A stretch of 23,013 bases of DNA, taken from positions 1 through 23,013 of the forward strand of contig CAJMAX010000014.1 of assembly GCA_905211505.1 (NCBI GenBank). The letters are read 5' to 3'. Both the position numbers and the translations under genes were made by a program. Origin of the DNA: an uncultured bacterium. Lineage in GTDB: Bacteria; Cyanobacteriota; Vampirovibrionia; Gastranaerophilales; Gastranaerophilaceae. The notes under the pieces are model-generated. The model ran no database searches and was not told the DNA's origin. It worked only from the letters and a program-made list of their open reading frames with translations. How positions within the stretch are numbered: the stretch's first letter is position 1; each line of letters opens with the position of its first letter. This document shows, piece by piece, positions 1-6,238 of this stretch.

Positions 1-71
1 CAGTTCCCTTAATCTTGTTAATAATATTATTCATACATAAAATTATATATTAAACAAAACTTTTTGCATTA

Positions 72-80
72 TGCTATAAT
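72..80 (+). promoter_or_regulatory. extended -10 promoter of the M16 peptidase gene
   Basis: TGCTATAAT is a perfect extended -10 element (TG-N-TATAAT), 32 bases before the ATG at 113. There is no convincing -35, which extended -10 promoters do not need. The predicted transcript would start near base 87 and carry the GAGGA ribosome-binding site at 101-105. Bases 1-71 are AT-rich and hold no gene. Confidence 0.6.
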
Positions 81-112
81 AAAAATATTAATTACTGAAT
101 GAGGAAATTTAT

Positions 113-1441
113 ATGAATAAAACACTGGTAAAATATCCGTTTCTAACAAGAGATGTAGAGATATATGAAAGAGATAACGGTCATAAAATTGTATTGGCTC
201 ACAAAGAGGGTGAAATGGTTAATGTTTCATCGTGGGTAAAAACGGGTTCAATAAATGAAGACGATAATAATAACGGCATTTCTCATTTTTTGGAACACTT
301 GATGTTCAAAGGTACGCATGCTCATAAAGTCGGTGAATTTGATAAAATGTTGGAGTCAAAAGGTGCGATAGTTAATGCTGCAACTTGGAAAGATTACACT
401 TTTTATTACATAACTCTTCCCAAAGGCATTGATAATCAAAATTTTGAATTAGCTCTGGATTTGCATGCTGATATGATGATGGATCCTGTATTCCCTGCAG
501 AAGAACTTGGTGCTCCATTTGATATTAATGATCAAACGGTAACAGATAAAAGAGAACGTCATGTAGTAATTGAAGAAATTAGAATGCGCAAAGATCAACC
601 ATGGACCAAGGTTTATAATATATGTAATAAAAATATGTATTCTTCTCACCCGTATGTCAGAGACGTTATTGGTACTCCTGAAATTATATCAAGGCTTACA
701 AGAGAAGATATAGATAACTATTATAGAAGTTTTTACACTCCGGAGAATATTACAACTATTGTAGTTGGAGATTTTAACCATGACGAAGTTTTGAATACAC
801 TTTGTGAAAAATTTAGTTTTCCAGATAGAATTTCACATGTCAAAAGAGAAAATAAAATAGATGCTCCAGTTTTAGAAACTAAATATATCGAAACAAGTGC
901 TAATGTTCAGACCTCTTATTTGATGTTTGGATGGTTAGGGCCTGTTGCAGCTGATTTAAAAGCTTCTATTTGTCTGGATTTAGTAAGTATAATTTTCGGA
1001 GATGGCTCAAGTTCTCGTTTGCAGCAAAATTTGATTGAAAAACTGCCGGAGCAAATTTTTAATATGATTGGTTCTGAGCATTATCACTTTAAAGATGGTA
1101 ATAATTTCTTTATTCAAGCTAATTTTAAACCGGAATTCAAAGAACGGGCTTTAGAGCTTGTAAAGCAAGAACTTAATAACCTTACAGTAAACAAAATTTC
1201 TGAAGAAGAACTTTTAAAGGCTAAGAAATGTATCAAATCAAGGTTTGCTTACACCGCAGAAACAGTTTCAGAGATTGGCGATAATATAGGCTACTATATG
1301 ACTGTATGCGATGATTTAAAACTTATTGAGGATTATCTGTCTGATTTAGAAAGTATTTCAGTTCCAGATCTTGAATCTGCTATTTGCCAGTATCTATCTA
1401 TAGATAATGCAGTGATTTCAGTATTGGTTCCTGAAAGTTAA
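113..1441 (+). CDS. M16 family zinc metallopeptidase (insulinase/processing-peptidase type)
   Basis: This 442-residue protein carries the inverted zinc motif HFLEH (HXXEH) at residues 58-62, within the typical ISHFLEHLMFKGT context. The third zinc ligand is probably Glu155 in VVIEEIRM. The N-terminal catalytic half is followed by an M16_C-like half (about 200-440) containing FTPENITTIVVGDF and FGDGSSSRLQQNL. The length fits a single-chain bacterial M16B enzyme of the MPP-beta/YmxG type. An insertion of about 18 residues (roughly 131-148) separates the HXXEH region from the distal Glu, so the spacing is longer than usual. No signal peptide is visible, so it is probably cytoplasmic. It likely degrades or processes peptides; the substrate cannot be predicted. 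GAGGA at 101-105 supports this start. It heads a short run of same-strand genes. Confidence 0.93.
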   Translation: MNKTLVKYPFLTRDVEIYERDNGHKIVLAHKEGEMVNVSSWVKTGSINEDDNNNGISHFLEHLMFKGTHAHKVGEFDKMLESKGAIVNAATWKDYTFYYITLPKGIDNQNFELALDLHADMMMDPVFPAEELGAPFDINDQTVTDKRERHVVIEEIRMRKDQPWTKVYNICNKNMYSSHPYVRDVIGTPEIISRLTREDIDNYYRSFYTPENITTIVVGDFNHDEVLNTLCEKFSFPDRISHVKRENKIDAPVLETKYIETSANVQTSYLMFGWLGPVAADLKASICLDLVSIIFGDGSSSRLQQNLIEKLPEQIFNMIGSEHYHFKDGNNFFIQANFKPEFKERALELVKQELNNLTVNKISEEELLKAKKCIKSRFAYTAETVSEIGDNIGYYMTVCDDLKLIEDYLSDLESISVPDLESAICQYLSIDNAVISVLVPES

Positions 1442-1462
1442 AGTAGTCACTTTTGAGGATAT

Positions 1463-2053
1463 ATGGTTACAGAATTTGATGAACAGCTTAATAGTATCAA
1501 ACAAAAATGTTTGCATTGTGAAAAGTGCCAGCTCTGTAAATCCAGAACTAATATTGTTTTCTCAGGTGGTAAGCCAAATTCTAAACTAATGCTTATCGGT
1601 GAAGCCCCGGGATATTATGAAGATCAAAAAGGTGAACCATTTGTCGGAAAAGCCGGTCAATTATTAGATAAAATTCTTAATTGTGTTGGTTTTTCTCGTG
1701 AAAATGATATTTATATTTGTAATACTTTAAAATGCAGACCTCCTGAAAACAGGGATCCTCTTCCGGAGGAGAAAGCTGCTTGCAGGGAATATTTGGATGC
1801 GCAGATTGAAATTTTAAAGCCGCGCATAATTCTTCTTTGTGGCAGAGTTGCAGTTAATTCTTTTATTGATACAAAGCTGGGTATTACAAAACTCCGTGGA
1901 AAATGGTTTGAGGGGCCTAATTTTTCAAAGATGATGCCAATTTTTCATCCTTCATATTTATTGAGAAACGACAGTAAAGAAAAAGGTTCGCCAAAATGGC
2001 TTATGTGGCAGGATATTAAAGAGGTTCGTAAAGTTTATGATCAAATGAACTAA
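1463..2053 (+). CDS. family 4 (type 4, Fe-S) uracil-DNA glycosylase
   Basis: The enzyme removes uracil from DNA to start base-excision repair. Motif A is GEAPGYYED at residues 46-54, followed by GEPFVGKAGQLLD, which is diagnostic of family 4. The C-terminal motif HPSYLLR lies at 162-168. Four cysteines fit the family's 4Fe-4S cluster: Cys22 and Cys25 (KCQLCKSRTN), Cys91 (NTLKCRPPENRDP) and Cys107 (KAACREYL). Two extra cysteines, Cys16 and Cys19, form an additional CxxC just upstream. The length of 196 residues is normal. GAGGA at 1455-1459 lies only three bases before the ATG. The gene follows the peptidase by 21 bases and is probably co-transcribed with it, although the two functions are unrelated. 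The family is also annotated as a phage SPO1 DNA polymerase-related protein. Confidence 0.93.
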   Translation: MVTEFDEQLNSIKQKCLHCEKCQLCKSRTNIVFSGGKPNSKLMLIGEAPGYYEDQKGEPFVGKAGQLLDKILNCVGFSRENDIYICNTLKCRPPENRDPLPEEKAACREYLDAQIEILKPRIILLCGRVAVNSFIDTKLGITKLRGKWFEGPNFSKMMPIFHPSYLLRNDSKEKGSPKWLMWQDIKEVRKVYDQMN

Positions 2054-2074
2054 ATATTTAGTTTGAAGATTTTA

Positions 2075-2083
2075 TGTTATAAT
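2075..2083 (+). promoter_or_regulatory. extended -10 element directly before gatD
   Basis: TGTTATAAT is a perfect extended -10, and TATAAT ends at 2083. The expected transcription start, about seven bases downstream, falls on the A of the ATG at 2090, which would give a leaderless message. Inferred from sequence only. Confidence 0.45.
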
Positions 2084-2089
2084 TCACTT

Positions 2090-2824
2090 ATGGAAGAGAA
2101 AAATTTGAAAATTTCTATAGCTCATTTGTATCCAAAACTTTTAAATTTATACGGAGATATGGGTAATATTATTACTCTTAAGAACCGTTGTGAGTGGCGT
2201 GGAATAGAAGTTGAAATTGCAGAAATTAATATTGGCGATTCTATAAAAAATCATGACCTGTACTTTATTGGCGGCGGGCAGGATAAGCAGCAGGAAGAAG
2301 TTGCCACTGAATTGTATTTTCATAGAGCAGATTTATTAGCTCAGAGGGATGATGGTGCTGTTTTTCTTGGAATCTGCGGCGGATATCAGTTATTCGGACA
2401 TTATTACCAACCGCATGACAAAGACAAACTTAAGGGAATTTCATTATTAGATGCTTATACTGTAGCAGGGAATAAAAGATTTATTGGTAATGTCACTGTA
2501 AAAACAGATTTTTTGTCTCCTCAAACTCTTGTCGGGTTTGAAAACCACAGCGGCTTAACTTATTTAGACGGAGAAACTCTTCCTCTCGGTATTGTGAGCG
2601 TTGGCAGTGGAAATAATGGTAAAGACGGGCATGAAGGTGCGAGATATAAAAATGTTTTTGGGACTTATTTGCACGGTTCATTGCTTCCTAAAAATCCTCA
2701 TTTTGCGGATTATTTGATAGAATTGGCTTTGGAAAGGCGTTATGGCGAAAAAATTAGTTTGTCAAAACTTGATGACAAACTGGAAGTGTTGACTCATAAA
2801 TCATTAATCGGGAAATCTTATTAG
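2090..2824 (+). CDS. gatD: GatD-like glutamine amidotransferase (lipid II isoglutaminyl synthase subunit)
   Basis: This is a class I (triad) glutamine amidotransferase of the CobB/CobQ-like group. With MurT, GatD supplies ammonia to amidate the D-glutamate of lipid II. From the chosen ATG, the nucleophile is Cys96 in GICGGYQL and the histidine is His195 in GTYLHGSLLP. LYFIGGGQDKQQ and GFENHSGLTYL are also typical of GatD. A TTG start at 2063 in the same frame would add nine residues, but the N-terminus MEEKNLKISIAHLYP and the residue spacing fit the family better. No Shine-Dalgarno lies before the ATG; a perfect -10 box does, suggesting leaderless translation. The partner murT, usually adjacent, is not in this window. 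The last gene of this block, it ends 10 bases from the convergent PHP gene. Confidence 0.85.
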   Translation: MEEKNLKISIAHLYPKLLNLYGDMGNIITLKNRCEWRGIEVEIAEINIGDSIKNHDLYFIGGGQDKQQEEVATELYFHRADLLAQRDDGAVFLGICGGYQLFGHYYQPHDKDKLKGISLLDAYTVAGNKRFIGNVTVKTDFLSPQTLVGFENHSGLTYLDGETLPLGIVSVGSGNNGKDGHEGARYKNVFGTYLHGSLLPKNPHFADYLIELALERRYGEKISLSKLDDKLEVLTHKSLIGKSY

Positions 2825-2834
2825 TATTTTATAT

Positions 2835-3464
2835 TTATGATAACTCTCTGGAGTGGCAGTCAGTTCCGCCGGTTTTAATTAAGCCGTATTTGTCTGCGAT
2901 TTTTTCGATGTTTTCAGGATTTGAAAATTTTATATATTTTCTCCATCTTGGATAAGGATAATAGACTTCAATGCCGTCAAGTCCTAAGCTTGAGAGTTCT
3001 TGAATAAATTTTTCCATATTTAATGCCCAGCAGCATGCAGGGTGTGCCAGAACTGCAATCCCTCCAGCTTCATGGATAGCCTTTATTAGTTTTTTTATGT
3101 CTCTTTTTGCAAAAAATCTGATAATATCCATTTCCGTGCCACGTTTATCTTTTGCAAAAAATTGATATAGGCTTTCGTTTTTTACATCTATGCCATATGC
3201 AAGCAGGTGTAAAAAAATGTATTTGTACCATACATCAAATTCTACGGCCGGAATAACATCAGTATTTGGATTGTCAATATGCCCTTTAACTGTGTTGTGG
3301 TCAGAGATTGCAATATATTTGTACCCTTTTGTATTTGCTTGCTTCTCAATATCTAAGAATTCAGCGAGTCCATCTGAATATGTTGAGTGTATATGTAGAT
3401 TAACTTTTTTATTCAAGTAATCTTCTTTTGTAAAGCTCTTAATTAATTCTTTGTAATTTTTCAT
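2835..3464 (-). CDS. PHP-domain metal-dependent phosphoesterase
   Basis: PHP proteins are trinuclear-metal phosphoesterases. The four motifs are present. Residues are numbered from the ATG at 3464: HIHSTYSDG at 24-32 (His24, His26, Asp31), ISDHNTV (Asp55, His56), PAVEFDV (Glu75) and VLAHPACCW (His141). The last is GGTDCHSREL (Asp202, His204) at the extreme C-terminus. The length of 209 residues is compact compared with TrpH/RNase AM-type PHP proteins of about 280. A start up to 14 codons earlier (TTG at 3506, ATG at 3503) is open, but it overlaps the predicted promoter and has no ribosome-binding site, so the Met at 3464 is preferred. The substrate is unknown: nucleotide 3'-5' phosphates, short RNA or histidinol-phosphate are family possibilities. 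It is divergent from the membrane-protein gene at 3517 and shares its promoter region. Confidence 0.85.
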   Translation of the reverse strand: MKNYKELIKSFTKEDYLNKKVNLHIHSTYSDGLAEFLDIEKQANTKGYKYIAISDHNTVKGHIDNPNTDVIPAVEFDVWYKYIFLHLLAYGIDVKNESLYQFFAKDKRGTEMDIIRFFAKRDIKKLIKAIHEAGGIAVLAHPACCWALNMEKFIQELSSLGLDGIEVYYPYPRWRKYIKFSNPENIEKIADKYGLIKTGGTDCHSRELS

Positions 3465-3491
3465 TGTTTTTCTAAATATATTTGTAATAAA

Positions 3492-3499
3492 ATTATAAT
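3492..3499. promoter_or_regulatory. palindromic -10 shared by divergent promoters
   Basis: ATTATAAT equals its own reverse complement. It reads TATAAT on the plus strand (3494-3499), for the gene at 3517, and TATAAT on the minus strand (3497-3492), for the PHP gene. Predicted starts are near 3506 (+) and 3485 (-). No strong -35 is seen on either side. Confidence 0.45.
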
Positions 3500-3504
3500 A
3501 CATC

Positions 3505-3512
3505 AAAGGAGG
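3505..3512 (+). promoter_or_regulatory. strong Shine-Dalgarno sequence
   Basis: AAAGGAGG lies four bases before the ATG at 3517 and fixes that start. If the overlapping -10 is used, the leader is only about 11 bases and consists almost entirely of this site. Confidence 0.7.
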
Positions 3513-3516
3513 TTAT

Positions 3517-4461
3517 ATGTCCAAGTACAAGGTTAAAAATAGTATATGGTTTATTCTTGCGGAAGGAATAAAAATTTATTTCTCTAATATTGATAAATTC
3601 GTTGTATATATGCTTTTCCCTGTATTTGGTCAGGTTATTGGTATCTGTTTGGCTTTCGGTTTGACACTTGGATTTGCAGACAAAGTTGCAGCAAGATTTG
3701 ATAATCTTGCGTATGCTCTTATTGCTATAATTCTCCTTGCAATTCCGGGGTTGTTAATATTTGCTAAAGCTTTTTGGGATTATGTAGTGGCTTATGTCGC
3801 GCTAAATTCAATGACAGAAGGTGCGGTTACGACAGGTAAAGTTTATGATTTTCAGTCTCATAATGAAGTAGCAACGAGCAGAACTTGGAAATATATTGGT
3901 TTTCTTTTTGTATTGAGTATTTTAATGTCAATTGGCTCAACTATATTTTTTATAATTCCGGGATTTGTCCTTTGGATTTATTTTATACTCGTATTTCAAG
4001 TTTTTACATTTGAGCCTGAAATTTCAATACCTGATTGTTTTAAAAGAAGTTTTTTGCTTGTTAAAGGGGAATGGTTTAGAACATTTATTTTATTGCTGTT
4101 TTTGTCATTCTTTTCAATTTTTATAATTACTCAGGGTATTACTGTTGTATTTGATTATTTAAATATAACAAAATTTGTATGTAGTATTTTTGATTTTATT
4201 GGAAAAGCTGTTCCGCTGGATTTGGTTAATAAAGGGCTCGTTTATTTGAAACAGCCTGTAATTACTGTTGATATGATATCTCACTGGATGTTTACAACTG
4301 TTTTAAGTTGTATAGTTGCAGGACTTACACTTCCAATCAGGAGTATCTGTTGGTCTTTGTGGTATAAAAATCTTTCGGATATGAAAGATTCTGGTAATTA
4401 TAGAACTCCCAAAAAGTCCAAACGAGCTAACAGAAAAGAAAATTTTGATAATGAAAGATAG
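3517..4461 (+). CDS. polytopic membrane protein of unknown function
   Basis: This is a 314-residue inner-membrane protein with about six hydrophobic segments, near residues 29-53, 65-92, 124-147, 148-165, 188-212 and 257-280. The tail from about 290 is short, basic and hydrophilic (TPKKSKRANRKENF), probably cytoplasmic. The segment FEPEISIPDCFKRSFLLVKG between two membrane spans resembles the amphipathic loop of GDPD-membrane-domain/YciC-like proteins, where 'A(L)KRSW..' precedes a helix; this is a weak analogy. No enzymatic motif is visible. AAAGGAGG at 3505 makes the start secure. The gene overlaps or abuts the next zinc-ribbon gene and is probably translated with it. Confidence 0.8.
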   Translation: MSKYKVKNSIWFILAEGIKIYFSNIDKFVVYMLFPVFGQVIGICLAFGLTLGFADKVAARFDNLAYALIAIILLAIPGLLIFAKAFWDYVVAYVALNSMTEGAVTTGKVYDFQSHNEVATSRTWKYIGFLFVLSILMSIGSTIFFIIPGFVLWIYFILVFQVFTFEPEISIPDCFKRSFLLVKGEWFRTFILLLFLSFFSIFIITQGITVVFDYLNITKFVCSIFDFIGKAVPLDLVNKGLVYLKQPVITVDMISHWMFTTVLSCIVAGLTLPIRSICWSLWYKNLSDMKDSGNYRTPKKSKRANRKENFDNER

Positions 4462-4469
4462 TGTACTGT

Positions 4470-4694
4470 ATGTTTATTTGTAAAAACTGCAAATCTTCAG
4501 ATAAGTTTGAGCTGATGTTTTCTCCTGATTATCAGGGAGAAAGAAAGTTTTCACAGCGTTATAATGAAAAAAATGAAATAGAAATTACAGTAGACGGGTA
4601 TATTTTTATTCCGGACTTACAGTTTATGAATGAGCATGCTGTATGTAGATATTGTGGGCAAATTTATATGTGGGATTATGATTACAGAGGATAG
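4470..4694 (+). CDS. small zinc-ribbon-like protein
   Basis: This 74-residue protein begins MFICKNCKSSDKFEL and ends near VCRYCGQIYMWDY. It thus has a CxxC pair at each end, separated by about 50 residues, a layout typical of a zinc ribbon. The middle is polar, with a predicted beta-rich stretch (EIEITVDGYIFIP). An alternative GTG start at 4461 would overlap the previous stop codon by one base and add Met-Tyr-Cys. A weak GAAAG lies at 4453-4457, twelve bases before the ATG and three before the GTG, so the start is uncertain. Its position suggests a link to the membrane protein upstream. No specific function is recognised. Confidence 0.75.
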   Translation: MFICKNCKSSDKFELMFSPDYQGERKFSQRYNEKNEIEITVDGYIFIPDLQFMNEHAVCRYCGQIYMWDYDYRG

Positions 4695-4755
4695 TCATTG
4701 TGAGAATGTGAACATTTTTATTGGAAAATCGTTATAAATATAAGGAGAAAGTTGT

Positions 4756-5451
4756 ATGAGGATTGAAAACAGAGAGAACAATCAAACAAGAGAAGTAAAG
4801 TTTACAAGAAATTATACAAAGCATGCTCTAGGTTCTGTGCTTGTTGAATTTGGAGATACAAAGGTTATAACAACTGCATCGGTTGAAGTTGGAAAGCCGA
4901 AATGGATGTCAAAGGATGATACAAGAGGCTGGTTAACTGCAGAATATTCATTGTTGCCTTCTTCAACATCAACAAGGTGCCAGAGAGAGAGAACAAAAAT
5001 TTCCGGTAGAACACAGGAAATTCAGCGATTGATAGGTAGAAGTTTAAGGGCATGTGTTGATTTAGAAAAGATGCCTGATTTAACTATTACAATCGATGCA
5101 GACGTAATTCAAGCAGATGGAGGAACAAGGACTGCGAGTATTTGTGGCGGTTTTGTTGCGCTTTCAGATGCTATAGAAAAACTTCTGGCTGACGGAACAT
5201 TGAAAGAAAATCCTATAATTGAGCCTGTTGGAGCTATTTCTGCCGGGATAGTAGATGGAGAAGTTAGATTGGATTTGAACTATGAAGAAGATTCCCATGC
5301 ACAGGTAGATTCTAATGTCGTATTAACAAAAAGTGGCAAAATTATAGAGTTTCAAACAACTGCAGAGGGAGAGCCTTATGAATTTAATCAAATGATGGAA
5401 ATATTCAGGCTTGCACAAAAAGGTATATATGAAGTTATTGAAAAATATTAA
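4756..5451 (+). CDS. rph: ribonuclease PH
   Basis: RNase PH is a phosphorolytic 3'-5' exoribonuclease that trims tRNA 3' ends and works as a hexamer in the cytoplasm. Recognisable blocks are GWLTAEYSLLPSSTSTR, GRTQEIQRLIGRSLRA, DADVIQADGGTRTASICGG and LDLNYEEDSHAQVD, which carries the conserved catalytic aspartates. EFQTTAEGEPYEFNQMMEI follows near the end. At 231 residues it is close to the usual 238-240, and no second domain (RdgB fusion) is present. AAGGAGA at 4742-4748 gives good spacing to the ATG. It is followed after 20 bases by two small secreted-protein genes and could be co-transcribed with them. Confidence 0.97.
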   Translation: MRIENRENNQTREVKFTRNYTKHALGSVLVEFGDTKVITTASVEVGKPKWMSKDDTRGWLTAEYSLLPSSTSTRCQRERTKISGRTQEIQRLIGRSLRACVDLEKMPDLTITIDADVIQADGGTRTASICGGFVALSDAIEKLLADGTLKENPIIEPVGAISAGIVDGEVRLDLNYEEDSHAQVDSNVVLTKSGKIIEFQTTAEGEPYEFNQMMEIFRLAQKGIYEVIEKY

Positions 5452-5471
5452 TTTTGAGGTAATATTCATAT

Positions 5472-5813
5472 ATGCGATTTGTCAAAGTTTTGTTAAGTTT
5501 GTGTATTCTGTTGTTAGGTGTTAGTGATTTCGTTCTCGCAGCTCATAAAGAGCCGGTCAAATCAACTCAAGGTTTAGATATATCTCAGGATGTTGAAAAA
5601 ACTATTAAAACTCCATCAAAACATAGAAAAGAGCAACGTAGAAAAAAGCGAAATTCTGATTATTATATAAAAAATAAAAAACAACTTGACAAACTTGATA
5701 TGAACAAAAAAATGAAGCAAAAAGAACTTGAATTTTTGCAAAATAGGTTAGAGATAAAGAAGCAAAAGTTAGAAGATTTTACTTCTAGTGACAGGAAAGG
5801 AGATATGAAATGA
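5472..5813 (+). CDS. small secreted basic coiled-coil protein
   Basis: This 113-residue protein has a clear Sec signal peptide: basic start MRFVK, hydrophobic core LLSLCILLLGVSDFVL, and likely cleavage after Ala23 or Ala24. The mature part is strongly basic, with KHRKEQRRKKRNS around residues 50-62. It is followed by a predicted helix or coiled coil rich in Lys, Leu and Glu (about 66-104). No cysteine remains in the mature part and no known domain is recognised. The stop codon overlaps the next start (ATGA), which indicates translational coupling with a second small secreted helical protein. A periplasmic or envelope-associated partner pair is plausible but is inference. A GAGG at 5455-5458 is a rather distant ribosome site. 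Confidence 0.8.
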   Translation: MRFVKVLLSLCILLLGVSDFVLAAHKEPVKSTQGLDISQDVEKTIKTPSKHRKEQRRKKRNSDYYIKNKKQLDKLDMNKKMKQKELEFLQNRLEIKKQKLEDFTSSDRKGDMK

Positions 5814-6121
5814 AAAAATTATTAGTATCGTTGATGGCTTTATCAATTGTATCTGTAGGTGCAGCTTCTTATGCTGGTCCATTGGGAGAGGCTTTGAATG
5901 ATGCAGCCAAAAGAGTGAATGAAAGAGAACAAAGATTGGACAATGCTCATAAAGAAGCTGTAAAAAGACAAGAAGCTCGTCAAAAAGCAAGAGAAGAGCA
6001 AAGACAAGAATGGATAAAAAAACAAGAACAAGCAAGAAAAGATGCTGAAGCTCGCCAAAGAGCAAGAGAAAAAGAGCTTCAAAAGAAAAAAGATGCTTGG
6101 AATACTTTAATGGGTAATTAA
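5810..6121 (+). CDS. small secreted charged-helix protein with internal repeat
   Basis: The protein is 103 residues long. The signal peptide is MKKLLVSLMALSIVSVGAASYA, with cleavage predicted after Ala22 (SYA/G). Almost all of the mature protein is one continuous charged helix of Arg, Glu, Lys, Gln and Ala. EARQKARE at residues 55-62 recurs as EARQRARE at 80-87, a 25-residue offset, so the helix looks internally duplicated. It ends DAWNTLMGN. No cysteine, lipobox or enzymatic motif is present. The start overlaps the stop of the previous gene by four bases (ATGA). The pair shares size, export signal and helical character but no obvious sequence identity. It is the last gene before a terminator. 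Confidence 0.82.
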   Translation: MKKLLVSLMALSIVSVGAASYAGPLGEALNDAAKRVNEREQRLDNAHKEAVKRQEARQKAREEQRQEWIKKQEQARKDAEARQRAREKELQKKKDAWNTLMGN

Positions 6122-6139
6122 TAATAATTTTAATACTTT

Positions 6140-6176
6140 AAAAGCGGATTTTGTGTTAGCAAAATTCCGCTTTTTT
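6140..6176 (+). terminator. Rho-independent terminator
   Basis: AAAAGCGGATTTTG pairs with CAAAATTCCGCTTTT around the loop TGTTAG, with one bulged T. The right arm runs into a T tract at 6171-6176. It ends the rph-secreted-protein unit and precedes the ilvB promoter. Confidence 0.85.
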
Positions 6177-6177
6177 A

Positions 6178-6206
6178 TTGCTCATAAGATTTATCTATGC
6201 TAGAAT
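6178..6206 (+). promoter_or_regulatory. promoter of ilvB
   Basis: TTGCTC (6178-6183) and the extended -10 TGCTAGAAT (6198-6206) are separated by 17 bases. The predicted start is near 6213, just past an ATG at 6212, which argues that translation begins further downstream. Confidence 0.5.
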
Positions 6207-6238
6207 AAAATATGTCAGACTTAAGGATGTATACATGC

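Noticed and set aside
20..31. AATAATATTATT palindrome at the left edge
   Set aside because: Simple AT palindromes are expected often in sequence this AT-rich.
6212..6238. Upstream ATG of ilvB at 6212
   Set aside because: It lies only five bases after a good -10 element and has no ribosome site; the Met at 6239 has AAGGA upstream and gives a standard IlvB N-terminus.
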